64,000 nt of DNA from Floccularia luteovirens (GCA_009739215.1 VSJF01000004.1:620001-684000); one strand, 5' to 3'. Shown: positions 1-14,260, counted from the first letter of the stretch. Notes: generated by a model from the sequence alone, not told the origin. Numbers and translations: made by a program.

Positions 1-15
1 TCTTCATAGACTTGA

Positions 16-932
16 ATGAATCGTTCAACAACTATCAAGCTGCCTCCTGTTCTTAACCTCGCTTCTCCTCCAAGGTCAACCTCTGTTCGCTCAAGGGGCC
101 GTAGTGGGAGCATTGTGAAAGTTGAAGAGGTCGGAGATCGTTCAATCGAGGAGGTATTGGACCGCAGTGCATACGTCAATATCAATGCAAACTGGGTCAA
201 TGCAAAGGGTGCGTCGTGTGTTTCCTATGTATCTTTCTTGTCACGTATTCACCTCTGACAGGGGCCTGGATGATCCATGTCGTCCTCATCATTCTCGGGA
301 AGATTACCATCGACACTATGCCTGGAATGACGCAAGAATTGAGTTGGACAGCCGTTAACTTATTATATCTGGCCGTAAGTTCATTTACTCCCTGTTCTCT
401 CCGTCTTTCATGCTCAAACCGTTCAAGTTATCATATCTCATGTTCCATTGGGTCACTGGAATTCCCTTTGAAAATGACTTGCACGGTGGTGCATATGATG
501 ATTTAACCCTCTGGGAGCAAATAGACGATGGTGCACAGTATACTCCAGCTAAAAAATGGCTATTAATCGTTCCTATTGCTCTGTGAGTCTGGTAACTATC
601 CTGCGCAGTACGCTCTAATCTATTTCCAATTTTACTCTGTCAGATTCTTAGCGTCAACCCATTATACAAATTATAATCCATGGCTGTTCGCAGTAAACCT
701 CACTGCATTAGTAATGGTTCTGATACCTAAACTGCCCCAGGTACGAATCACGAATTTTTAAACTCTTTAAAACTGATGTCCCTGTCAGCTCCACCGTCAA
801 CGTGTACGATTCATGGCTGATAATGCATCAGGCATGGCCACTCCCGATACGCCCAACTTCCCTTCTTCCGGTGCATCAACTCCTTTGAAAGATATTCCTA
901 CTCTCGAGATCACTGAGGCTCACTTCCGATGA
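16..932 (+). CDS. ORM1: ORM1/ORMDL family ER membrane protein
   Basis: Orm/ORMDL proteins sit in the ER membrane, bind serine palmitoyltransferase and restrain sphingolipid synthesis. Exons are 16-208, 262-374, 428-582, 644-740 and 789-932, giving 233 residues, the usual length for fungal Orm proteins. Family hallmarks are visible: NANWVN and GAWMIHV at the first membrane segment, QELSWT, FHWVTGIPFE, YDDLTLWEQIDDGAQYTPAKK and the closing LIPKLPQLHR. The N-terminal 50 residues are rich in Ser, Arg and Pro (SPPRSTSVRSRGRSGS), which in yeast Orm proteins is the phosphorylated regulatory region; that role here is inferred. The start is the first ATG in frame. It is convergent with MTD1, whose stop lies about 280 bases away. 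Confidence 0.93.
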
Positions 933-1212
933 TGTTCCATTACCCGGACTTTGTCGATTCGGCTTGGGAACATGTTACAAAATTATTAGGAACTCTTTGG
1001 TAAAGGTTCGAAGCGACCTCGCTAAATAGTATCCACAACATTATGTATCTAATACGTAGAACCTTAGAGGATGAAAATCCTCGCCTCTAGTCGCATATCT
1101 AACAGCGTTCTATATGGCTATATAATATATTCGTCTATAATTCAAAATCTGGAAAATTGTTGGTATACTTGCAATCGCAACCTGTGTTTATTGTTTTCGA
1201 ATACTTGCGGAG

Positions 1213-2660
1213 TCATTGTGTAAAAGAGTTGACGTACAAATTACGGAGCAACATCAAAATCGTGACTTTTCCAACAGCTGGAATGTAGATTGACGCCTGG
1301 ACAGCCACCATTAGAGGAGTAAATAACTTGGTTTTTTTTTGTTACCTTATCACGGACATCCTTTTCAAAATTCTTGTCCGCAGCAACATTCAAGCAGACA
1401 CAGCCGTCCTTGAGCAATTCGGTCTTGATTTTGTATGCCGAACTCGGGACAGCCGAGACGACTACGTCAGATACTAATAAACACTCCTCCAAGGTCATGT
1501 TACTTGGGTTCACGACGTTATGTGGATGATAACGTTTCACAGTAGCATTCCCTGTGGCACGCGGCCGCTTCGTATATTCCTATCCCCCCACTGTCAGCGA
1601 TACGCACAGCCCTATGGGTTGGGCGGGAAACCTTACTTGAATAGAATCAATGTCAACTGATAATACACGGGCGCCATCATTTGCCAGTAACGCTGCCAAA
1701 GGTCGGCCAACAACCTCGGACCTGACGAACATCCCAATCAATTAAACACTGCTGCTCTTCCGTGCGAGTCGCATATGACATTTACCGATTGATTACAGTA
1801 ACCGTTTTACCATAAGCGCGGTCCCCATAAGGCAGGATTTTATTATATACTCCAATATGTTCCAAGCATTTGACTATAGCGAGTGGCGTGCACGGAATTA
1901 TGGATTTTACCATACCGGGAGGTGGTTCATCATTGTCGGCAGCCATGGTCCGAATTGTTGTTGACGAAGGAATCGAAGCTAGAAGTGATTTAGGCTCGAC
2001 GAATCGGATGCTAAACCATTCATCAATAATTAACACCGTGCTGATCGTTGATACACAGAAAATAACTGTACTTATGATAAAGATTATAATGAAATTTGAA
2101 GTGAAGGCCTTCTACATCTTTGAGAGGGGATACAACCTAATATTTTGTTAGATTGTGATATAAGCGAGGTCATGGAAGTCACCACCTGTTGTAAATAATG
2201 ATCCTAATAGTAGATTTTTTTAATCTGCTTGAATGATGCGCCGAACCATGTAAAATTCATACGAACCTGCTGTAAACCAAAAATCGGATAATAAACCTAG
2301 AGTTCAATTAGTATAATGTTCAGCTGATCGACAAATTATAATTCATCCACTTACCATTATTCCATGTACATTATCATCTTCATTCGCTTCTATAATTGCT
2401 TCTTCAACACCTTCACCCTCACCCAGATCAGAAGATACTGCTGCGCCCGTTAATTTTAATATGAACTCGACACCGAGGTCTTCACACTGCTTCCTAGTAG
2501 ACTCTGCGTAATTTCTGCTCGGGGCTGAAGATGTAGCGAGAATTCCGACGAGCTTCGGACGCTGCATAGATTGATCCAGTCCCTTTTTCACTTCATCTCG
2601 GAAAGGGGCAGCAATGAGTTCCGCTTTCAACAAGAGTCCCTTCCTAGGCGAGTCCGCCAT
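1213..2660 (-). CDS. MTD1: NAD-dependent methylenetetrahydrofolate dehydrogenase (MTD1 type)
   Basis: Cytosolic enzyme oxidising 5,10-methylene-THF to methenyl-THF with NAD, feeding one-carbon units to purine synthesis. In reading order the exons are 2355-2660, 2267-2296, 2186-2203, 2072-2136, 1786-2010, 1637-1721, 1346-1579 and 1213-1296 (348 residues; yeast Mtd1 has 320). Motifs include GIMVYYPIFG, then LQQVVSPLKDVEG, SIIPCTPLAIV, the Rossmann segment NRSEVVGRPLAALLAND and the C-terminal GKVTILMLLRNL. Exons 2 and 3 are only 30 and 18 bases, yet both are needed to restore the conserved FG..QD.YLQQVV stretch. The last intron must also be spliced: read straight through, the frame ends early at 1241 and loses the conserved C-terminus. 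About 480 bases upstream lies the stop of the GLC8-like gene on the same strand. Confidence 0.92.
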
Positions 2661-3140
2661 ATAGATGAGGTGATTTCCCTATAGGTTTATAGATTCCAAC
2701 GGAAACGCGAGTATTGAAAGACGACTTTTCGAATTCGCGCGACTGATAAATCTAAAATTTGCCGTGATCGAAGAAGATCGTTCTCGCAAATCTAATCAAG
2801 TGTGACACAGGTGACGCAGTTACCATTTAAAGCAATACTGGGTCTCAGGAGTGGAAGCTTGTTAAATTGTTAGATAAAAGGGTACTCATGCACATTGAGA
2901 TGTAGGTACGTTGATTGAAGTGAGCTGACAGAAAAAGTATTTTCTGTTACACTAATGTGGTACATTGGTATTGGAAAGATTAACTTAAATCAAAGACTAA
3001 AGCACGGATTTTCGCCTCCATTGGAGTCATCTTGAACAGCTTTTAACATGGAGTATGTACAATCGGAATGAGTGGAATGGTCGCGGACAAATGAAACGAA
3101 AGTAATGTTGAAATGAGGATGGAATAGTTCACGGGAAGCA
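2661..3140. other. Intergenic, 480 bases
   Basis: This gap separates the MTD1 start from the stop of the inhibitor-2 gene; both are on the minus strand, so it should hold the MTD1 promoter and the 3' end of the neighbour. It is AT-rich in parts. I see no open frame with coding character, no RNA gene and no repeat. Confidence 0.6.
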
Positions 3141-4147
3141 TTAAGTATGGTTTACACCGTTGACCTTTCCAACGGGCTCGTTATCGACAAAGCTACTGTC
3201 GTCTGTGATATCGTCTTCATCATCATCAGCAGTATGCTTGTTCTCGGCAGACTCATCTTCGTCCTCTTCATCCGACAACTGTGCAGCGCGCTTTATAGAT
3301 GTGAATAGAATTAGGATTAGAGATCGGGGTTTAGGAGGTGTAGATAGCGAACCTTCATAGCCTCTGCCTCATTAGAATAATGTCTCCCGCGTGCACGAAT
3401 AAATGCAGCATGTTTCGCGGCAGCTATCATAGAGTCTTCAGTAATGCAAGAACGTATTGTACCATCGAAGCACTTACTCTCTTCATCCATCTCTTCCTCA
3501 AACTCAACTTCCTCACCAGGCTGTCGCGAATCTGCTCTAATCTGGTTTCTAGCTTCATTTGGGAGATTAAAGCTTGTGCTCCTGCTGGAAGTGCCGCTTC
3601 CAGACCGGGCCGACATGGAGGTATCTGGCCGAGTAGAGCTTGATAACCCTATGCTTGAGATGGAAGTGCGGCGAGAGGATGGCCCAGATGTATCTGCACC
3701 TGTTGTAGAGATTGATACTGAAGGCGACGAAGACCGGTCGTGTTCTCCAATAGGGGAGGTCATATAGTGTCTTCCCAAGTCAAGATCTGGTATCTCTTCA
3801 CAGAGTTATCCGTTAAGGGATCCATAGAAACGAATAAGGTATATGAAAGGACATACCTCCTTCGACCTCATCCAGTTCCGCATTGTATCGAACATATGGT
3901 GTCTTCGGTTCCGTGATCTTCATCAGACTATCTTTCTGTATTTCCGTTAAGGCTAGGTTTTCCTCATCCCATTGCAAGCTACTGTACGAATAGATGAGAT
4001 TCGATTATGAATATCTAGTTGCACTAAAACGTACTGTGTGGCTGCCCCAGGTATAGGCGGTGCATTCTTCAAAATACCTTTCGGTTTAGGTTGTGAACCT
4101 GAGCGAGGGAGAGGAGGTAACTGTGGTCGTTCTTCGTATACGGACAT
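3141..4147 (-). CDS. GLC8: Protein phosphatase inhibitor 2-like regulator of PP1 (Glc8/IPP-2)
   Basis: Inhibitor-2/Glc8 proteins are mostly disordered partners that bind and regulate protein phosphatase 1. Exons in reading order: 4035-4147, 3857-3981, 3353-3786, 3141-3290, about 273 residues. The diagnostic KGILKN motif is at residues 23-28, followed by [19 protein letters not shown] (the phosphosite region of inhibitor-2) and [11 protein letters not shown], then an acidic tail. The middle third is a Ser/Thr-rich linker. I start at the ATG of MSVYEERP (4147): an in-frame ATG 30 bases upstream (4177) is possible, but the sequence just before 4147 resembles a splice acceptor. A 42-base stretch inside exon 3 (about 3445-3487) has intron-like ends and is a multiple of three, so 14 residues may be spliced out. 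Confidence 0.85.
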
Positions 4148-4559
4148 TCTGTAAATCAATGGAGAAGGCGATGGCAAGAAAGATGTGCACTTTTATGGGT
4201 TGCACCACAGATGTTCAAATCAGTAGAGTAGTCGTGGAGCGACAGCACTGATATGCAGTCCAAGAACTACCGTAATCGCCTTTTATGGATCATCACCCTC
4301 TTCAAAGCTTCTATCACTGGCACATCGCATATATTCACGCCTAAAACACGTTCCGATGTTTCAATATGTGAACGTACGAACTGCAACAGTATCTTAATGA
4401 CTTTATGCTGATAAGATAGTTCTCATCTTGGCATACACTTTGCAGTTAGACCCGGACAGTAACAAGTTACAATTATAATCAAATTTATTATATTTGTCCC
4501 AAGTACAACAACGTCACAGCCGTGTTTCCATGGTGCTACGAACTTATATACAAGCTAAC
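4148..4559. other. Intergenic, 412 bases, with an orphan open stretch
   Basis: Lies between the SEC18 stop and the GLC8 start. On the minus strand, 4267-4421 is open for about 50 codons without a clear start and ends at a stop at 4267-4269. I could not assemble it into a gene; see findings. No other signal was recognised. Confidence 0.5.
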
Positions 4560-7431
<2,872 letters not shown>

Positions 7432-7588
7432 TACTGTAAGTACTGAAATACGTGGTCGTGGTTTATTGCAAAGACTGCGGTGGATTGCTGTGATCGAAAT
7501 TGTCGTAAATGGCACACCAAAAATGGAAAGTATGATTATGTCAGCACTCGTACAAATTCATCCACTGAAAGGTTCCACTCCTCATACA

Positions 7589-9095
7589 ATGTCAAATGTC
7601 ACCAACACAGACGAGGCCTCTATCCTGGGCCTTCTCGATGACTACCCAGACGTTGACAAGCGGTCATGCCAGCTCCTTGGACCAACAGCTCTTGTATGTG
7701 TTTTCCTCGCGGTTCCTCGTCAGACACTTCATCTTTGCATTTAGGTCGTTCAGGCCCTCATGGGAATACTAGTCATACTATCTTTAGTCTACAAGAGGCA
7801 CAGAGAGTCACCAAAGCGTCCTTGGCGCATCTGGTATGCATCCTCTGCATATTTACTTATAAGCCTTCTTTGTTCATAACGTCAAGGCTTTTCGATGTGT
7901 CGAAGCAAGTTGTCGGACAAATGTTTGTGCACGGCGTCAACGTTTTCATATCAGACTTCGTCTCGCACCATACTTCATCAAATGCATGTGTATACTATTT
8001 CCTTAATATCCTAATTGACACCACTGTTGGTGAGTGAATTCATTTGTACGGCGTCTTGAGCTGAGAGGCTGACTGTTACAGGCGTCGCACTTATCTATGT
8101 TATCCTGCACCTTCTTACATACCTATTTTCGGAGAAATTAAATCTGAAGGGATTCGCCTCTGGGGTGTATGGAAATCCACCATCGATAGCTTTCTGGGGC
8201 CGTCAGGCAGCACTTTATGTTCTGTCATTGACCTCAATGAAATTGCTCGTGGTAGGACTCCTTGTCCTGTTCCCTGGGATATTCAAGATAGGGGAGTGGT
8301 TGCTAAGCTGGACACTTTACGGTACTGGGGATGCATTGCAAGTCATATTGTACGTCTACATGTCACATTCCTTGCTATGTTCACTCATACTTCCTCAGTA
8401 CTATGGGAATTTTCCCTATCATAATGAACATTTTGCAGTTTTGGCTGATCGATTCCATTGTCAAAGCATCGGCTACACTTGAGGATGCTGACAGTCAGGA
8501 AGATTTCACCCACGCGGACCGTGAACCCCTCTTTAGGGGGTCGTTGGATGGGGACAACGACGACGACGACTTTCACGGGATTTCGGACATTGAAAATCAA
8601 CGAAACACCAGTCGTACGCGGACATCGCCTGAGGTGTATCCAGGAACCAAAGACAAAGGAGATGTCACAGGAGCTTTTACCCCTGAAGAATATAAATCCA
8701 GTGCAAGCACTTCAGTTCACAACGACGATGATCATTCGTATCCTCCAAGTCTCTCTAGTAGTCTTGTGTCAAACTCGTCTACATCGTCAAGCAATAAAGC
8801 ACCCCGAGAAGCAAAGAACTTGCAGAAAAAAGTTAAACGACAAGCCCCACCTACTCCCCTCAATCTGCTTTCTGCACGCCAACGTTCTTCTGAACCATTA
8901 CAAAGAATGGAGCCTGTGTCAGCTACACCTCGAACTCCGAGCCCAGTGATACCTCCAGATAATATCAAAGTTGATCCAGTCATAGATGACGGGTGGGGCT
9001 CATCTTGGGATGATCATAACTGGGCTGACCGACCTGAAGATAATGATATTGGTGGACATAAAAGGACACTACAAAACATATGGGAGAGGGATTGA
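7589..9095 (+). CDS. STIMATE/YPL162C-like vacuolar membrane protein
   Basis: Exons 7589-7693, 7745-7833, 7887-8029, 8082-8349 and 8399-9095; 433 residues. The first about 230 residues hold several hydrophobic helices (VVQALMGILVILSLVY, VYYFLNILIDTTVGVALIYV, LYVLSLTSMKLLVVGLLVLF, MGIFPIIMNILQFWLIDSIV) with FDVSKQ and FWGRQ between them, the pattern of the STIMATE (TMEM110) family, which includes the yeast vacuolar protein YPL162C. Human STIMATE promotes STIM1-Orai contact at ER-plasma membrane junctions; in fungi the role is unknown. The last 200 residues are a hydrophilic Asp/Ser/Pro-rich tail, probably cytosolic. It is divergent from SEC18 (158 bases apart). Family assignment is from memory of the motif pattern. 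Confidence 0.75.
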
Positions 9096-9281
9096 GGCAT
9101 TTCTGTATACATTAGCACTGCATTAGCATCGAAGTTACTTAACTAAATAAATAAGACTATTTAACAAATAAATAATTATTTGGAAAGCCACGTGAAGAGT
9201 GACATGCGCATGCGTCATGAAATTAATTAACGGACATCGCAATTTTTTTTTACAACTTCCTCAAAGCTTCGATATATCCAC

Positions 9282-11448
9282 ATGTCAGATGCCTCTCAGC
9301 CTATTGTGAATTTTGTTTCCGATTCTTTTTCTTTGGAGAATATCTTGAGCGAAAATCACTCCTCAGTCGAACACCCGGGATTCAATACAGCACCAAGCGG
9401 TTGGGATGAGGATGACACAGATAAACCTGCTTTAGAAGGTTATTGCATAGAATGCGAAGGTGATCCCATTTCGACCTCATGTCTCGAAGGCACTTTATAA
9501 TAAAATCTCTACTTCAGACCAACCCGCACAGGTATTGTGCGAGGCATGTGCGGACATATTTTGCGAAGTTTGCTTTGCCGCACAACATAGAAAGGGGTCC
9601 AGAAAGCAACATCCTGTCAAGCCGTTGCTCAGCAAAGAAAAGAAGCACGCCACAAATGGCTCATCTGTGATCCCTCAAAAAAATGAATCAGAGGATTCTG
9701 TGCGTATGTTGCGTTCAATTGTATCCGAGCCGAATATTAGAACTATTTCATGTAGATGAAAGTCGACGAACCAAATGATGACTCAGACGATGAAGAATGG
9801 GAACGTGTCATCACTGGGCCTACCATTGAAGTTCCTAGCGCGCAACCCGCTGTTGGAGAACATGTAGGAGAATGGTTTGTTGAGCGTGCAAAGTATATAC
9901 CTCTCCGCTTGACCATTGGGGAGCGCAAGTTCCTCCGGCTTCTCGAAGCGGCCCTTTCCGTCTCCGAGTACACGGACAAAATCGACACAATCGGGTTTGG
10001 GTTATCCAAGGCAAAACGAATCGTCCACCAGATCAGGGAGCTTTGCGCAATCATGTCGGGCCTTGTCGTGGCTGCGGATTACAAGCAAGGACAAGAGCTA
10101 TTTTCGGACCGGGACTTTCAGGCGAACTCAGAGTTCTATCAGCAAATCTTCGAGCTGGGACGGAGGCACAAAATTATGAATCCTGATAAGATGAGAACAA
10201 CCTATGGGAAGTTGATATATTTACTGCAGGTGAGTGTAACATATCTTCGAGTCTTCACGTTCTTTGTGGTTAGTTATTTCTATGGCTGAAGTATCACATA
10301 TTTAGGATAGTCAAACCCCTGAAGTCAAAGATCTTTTGAACTTCTCTTGTGTTCGCCCCATAAAGACCGTATACGCAGTTTTAGAAGAACACGACGCCCT
10401 CGCACTTCTTAAGGATGACTTGATAACCTTGGCTACAAAAGAGATTTACTCAGAAGGTCGTCCACGCCGGGATATTCAAAAAGATATCAGAAATAAAGAA
10501 CGTGCTATAGAAACTTTATCATCTCGTTATGAGCGTAAGGGCCTTTCCCAGGAGCAAGTACGGCAGTGCTTGTATTCGATCGGGGATAATCACGCCTTCT
10601 TGCGTGCAAACCGCGATCCTTGTGAACGTATGATTGGCTACTTGAAAGAGTATTTTCATCCCACGCAAGCAAAAGATACGAAATCCAGTCTCGCAATCCG
10701 GAGTGGGAAAGGTGGCGCGCGGTTGTCGCATGATCATAGTAAACAGTATGCATATGTCTTGCAAAGTTTAACGCTTTGGAGGGAAATTCTGCATGGTATG
10801 CAAGCTCCGATCAATGTTATATATTTTTATCAGCTGAGAGCAAGTTTAGATATGTTCCATCTATGGTCACTTGCGGAACAGGACCTTCTTTCAGAAAATG
10901 TGTCATACCGCCTGAGGGACACTGGACAGGGGCTTAACCGGGTGCAAGCCGCGCCCAAGACTTCCCGTATGATGCACACGATTCTACATAAAGCACAAAA
11001 AAGCGTCGGAACATGGATCGGCTCGAGCGTTATTCACATGGGAGACCACAATGTGCCGAACGCTCTACTATTCATCGACAAGTATACACAAATATACCGC
11101 ATCTTACTCCCAATTTGTAATACCCTTTCACAAATACCGAACCTTTACGCCAAGCCTGCCTTACAATCATACATCAACGATGAATTTGGATCTGTAGATA
11201 ACCTAATGCTTGAGATCCTGGGAGACTTCTTTAAACACGGATTTGATGGCTCTGGAGCAGACAACTTCTTCGATGCTGGAAGTTGCATTGATGGAAGGCT
11301 TACCAGTGCATGGAATTGGTGTTCTTCACTTGAGAAAAAGAGATACTTCTATATCTTTTTGCTAACTGGTAAGCATTTCCACACACTGTCCAGTCCACAC
11401 TTTAAATTTTCAAATATAGGTTTTGTTGGATTTGACGGGGAATGGTAG
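9282..11448 (+). CDS. B-box-like zinc finger plus DUF2009 (UPF0652) protein
   Basis: Exons 9282-9480, 9518-9699, 9756-10229, 10306-10795, 10850-11368 and 11420-11448; about 630 residues. An N-terminal zinc-binding region has the spaced pairs CIEC, CEAC, CEVC and two His (AQHRKGSRKQH), as in a B-box. After an acidic linker (DDSDDEEWERV) comes a long helical domain with GEWFVERAKYIPLRLTIGER, FDPxK-like MNPDKMRTTYGKLIYLLQD, RPIKTVYAVLEEHDAL, GGARLSHDHSKQY, MGDHNVPNALLFIDKY and the end GFVGFDGEW. This matches the eukaryotic family of unknown function DUF2009/UPF0652, known from fission yeast and plants. No catalytic function is established. Intron 10796-10849 is 54 bases and open, so its retention would keep frame. 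It is convergent with eIF3m, 151 bases away. Confidence 0.75.
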
Positions 11449-11599
11449 ACAATGCATAGATGTGCACCAATTCATTACTTCACTGCTTTATATCGACTTT
11501 GCCAATAATAATGCAGGTATAAACGGCTTTCACACAATATGTGAATATACGAAAGATAAGGGCTGATAGTGTGATAGGATATATTGCAGGAGAATGAGA

Positions 11600-13190
11600 T
11601 CAGCTAACTGATAACTGCTGTGCTGGAGAATGTCCTGCCATTTTTCGCGCGTTTGCTACCACTTCCAATACACCTGCCAGACCTGTTTTCCAGGCCTCAA
11701 TTCTCTTCTCCAGAACTTTCCATTGCTCCTTTTCGAACGATCGCGCCGTGGATCGTATAATGTGCAGAGTTTGTGATGTTTGTGACATTTTGCCCCATAT
11801 AAGTCCAGCACGAATGGCTATTTAATAAATCAACAAACTGCGGATAATACAACAGAGTTGAGGTTCATCACTAACCATCAATAATCCAGTTTTCAACGTC
11901 AGAAATTTCAATTTCTAAGGTCTCTGCCACTGTTGAGTAGGGTAGGTTTTGGCCAACGTAATTGAATCCCAATGAAGAGAGTGTCAGGAGGCGAATTTTT
12001 CGCTCCAACTGTGTTTTATTTAGGTCTGAGCAAACATCAATCAAGTCGTTCCACAATGCATTGTCATATTTGAAGGTCACGTACTATATTTCTCACAAGT
12101 CCCCTTGTTATTTGCGTCCCATACTCGAAATTCTGATAATCCATGGTTGAGGAATATTTGCAGTAGAGCAAAGAGTTCGTGATCTTTGGCCGCGATTACT
12201 GCATCCAGTTTGAAGAGTGGGTCGAAGTCAAAGATTGCTGGTTCTTGTATAGCTATGGCGATCAGGTCTGTGGCGGCGGTGCGAGCTTCTGTGGATGTGA
12301 GCGGGAGAGATCGGACATATGATAGTGAGTATTCGTAGGATTTTAATCTGTGGGAGTGCGTTGTGAGGCCAGCTCGCTATCGAGCAAAAGGAAGACATAC
12401 GGTTGACCTGATTGCGCATAAGCATCTACCAAGCTTTTTAAGAAGTTGGATTTTTCTTCTGTAGATATATTCCACTCAGACAACCATTTTTCAACGTCTG
12501 CACGTGAAAGATGTAAAGCATCGATGTCTTCGTTTGCCAAAGCAACTTTTATAAGTGAATTATACACAATAAGACGCAGTGAGGCGTTTCGTGGAATTGC
12601 GTTGAACAAGTTGGATAGACTGCCAGAAGAAGAAAAAAGGCAGTTGTGAATTACTGAAAAATGAGAGAGTTTGTGTGACCTTACATGCGATATTTTATAG
12701 TAACTTTATCAGATAGTGGAGATGAAATTGTTTGAAGTAGGGACAAGGTAGCTTGCTTCGTTTCGGAGGAATCAGAATCATACAGAGCAAAAAGATGAGA
12801 GTATATGAGGTTGAAAAATCCCTCAATCTCTGTATGAAAGATTGTCAAAAAACGTTTTGCTACATGTCAAGATAAATGACCTTTATCTGTTCCATCCCCT
12901 AATCCTTTAACTTCAGCCAAAACCATCGAGAATACTTTTCTCCGTCGTTCCACATCCTCTTCAATAGGTTTCCGCCCTTCCTCTGTCTTCAAAGCATTTT
13001 GAAAAGGAGATAGGAACGTTGCACGCTCTTCATCTGCCTGACCCCGCGCTAAATAGAGTACTAGCTCCTGGATCTTGAAAACACAAACTATACTCAGTCG
13101 CTTGTACTTCAGATCTTTCGAAATTATGAGTACCTGTTCCTCGTAGGTTCCCTCTGCAAATACAGAAACAGAATCGGCTGTATTGACCAT
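11600..13190 (-). CDS. Translation initiation factor eIF3 subunit m
   Basis: Non-core PCI-domain subunit of eIF3, which loads mRNA and Met-tRNA onto the 40S ribosome. Seven exons in reading order: 13134-13190, 12881-13073, 12685-12829, 12401-12619, 12125-12347, 11876-12083, 11600-11817; 420 residues. Recognisable segments are KYRILSNLFNAIPRNASLR, RTAATDLIAIAIQEPAIFDF, and the PCI/winged-helix part RKIRLLTLSSLGFNYVGQNLPYSTVAETLEI with VENWIIDAIRAGLIWGKM, near residues 280-350, then WKVLEKRIEAWKTGLAGVLE. The first intron (13074-13133, 60 bases) is in frame and open. The start is the ATG at 13190 (MVNTADSVSVF). A perfect 14-base palindrome sits 12 bases upstream. Confidence 0.93.
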
Positions 13191-13514
13191 TTTTGTAATG
13201 TTAGAAAGTACTTTCTATCAAAATTTCAAAGTTTGGGAAGCTTTTGGACAACAAGGCCAAAGCAACAATCGCTTCCCAACTTCCACTTGGAGCATACACT
13301 CACAACAGCAAGGTGTTCCATGCCATTGCCTTGCAGTGAATCTCATATATCTTACTCTATTGTTATTGACCGATACTGCAGCGAAGCTGTTATTAGCAAC
13401 CTGAATTAGCGATAAGTACGGTCCATTTCCACAGCCCGCACAAAGCTAATGCAGGATGATCCATTACATTAAAATGAAAGCCGAAAGAATATCATATTTG
13501 GCGGCCATACTTAG

Positions 13515-14260
13515 AATGCTATGCTGTGGCTTTGCCCACACATCCCATGTAACATCAGACTCGTTATATACAGTATGAGATAGATTGGTTTGACGCCTAT
13601 GGAGGCTACATAACTGATATTCGAGAACTAAGCATACACTGACTGTCCTCGGGCAACCAAATTTATCAGATGCTATTCTCACAAGCTATACTGACAACTA
13701 ACAGGCAGATATGCTTGTCAATGATGTTATTGCATTATATTGTTTTCTTTCTTCTTACTTAGTCCCGGAAGATTTTGCCAAGTGCACGTGTACAGGCATT
13801 GCTCAACTTGGTATGTCCCCACAATCGCTTGCGACCTCTATTGAGTACAATGTGCAGGTGCTCTTGGGGTGTCTATTTTCTGCATTGTGATTTTTAGAGT
13901 TGGAGACGGCAATCCAGATCCAGCAATCTAAATTTGTTTCGCGCATGATGGGTGCAACATCACCTCCCCTATTCCTGGCCTCGTACGCTTTTCATTTTCT
14001 AGTCTATTTGTTGACCTTCATTATATAGCCGTCCTATTCAACGAAAACACTCTCTGGTGCTTTATGACAGTGTTGATTCTGTGGGTGGAAACCAACATTC
14101 CCGAAATAGCACCACTAGTTTCCCCTTCTGAGGGTTTAGTGACTAGGTATATTTGGTTTTTTCAAGGTCTGATTATCTGTTTAGACTAACTACCAAGGTA
14201 ACGTCGTTGCCGACTTCCTGAGCACTCCACCCACGGAAAATACCAACGGTCCCTCAACCC
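13515..14260 (+). pseudogene. Decayed sedolisin (S53 peptidase) copy
   Basis: Although no long frame is open here, several blocks align in order with the intact sedolisin 3 kb downstream on the same strand. 13641-13650 matches the start of its exon 6 (ACACTGACTG) and the TCACAAG..ACAACTAACAGGCAG block matches that exon's end; 13770-13812 matches exon 7 including the donor after CAACTTGG; 13856-13960 matches exon 8 with its intron acceptor and GGAGACGGCAATCCAGATCC; 14080-14135 matches exon 10 (GTGGGTGG..ACCAACATTCCCGAA); 14180-14250 matches exon 11 (ACTACCAAGGTAACG). Introns appear to be kept in place, so this is a duplicated gene rather than a retrocopy. Frame breaks, internal loss within exon 8 and absence of a recognisable exon 13 (which would carry the catalytic Ser) show it cannot encode a peptidase. 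Outer limits are approximate. Confidence 0.8.

Noticed and set aside
1241..1540. Early stop suggesting that the folate dehydrogenase is a truncated pseudogene
   Set aside because: A standard intron at 1297-1345 removes the divergent tail and restores the conserved C-terminal GKVTILMLLRN.
10796..10849. Read-through coding sequence in the DUF2009 gene
   Set aside because: The 54 bases are open, but GTATGC..TTTAG ends and a CTGAG branch point mark an intron, and removal gives a smoother LHDMFHLWSLAEQ join.
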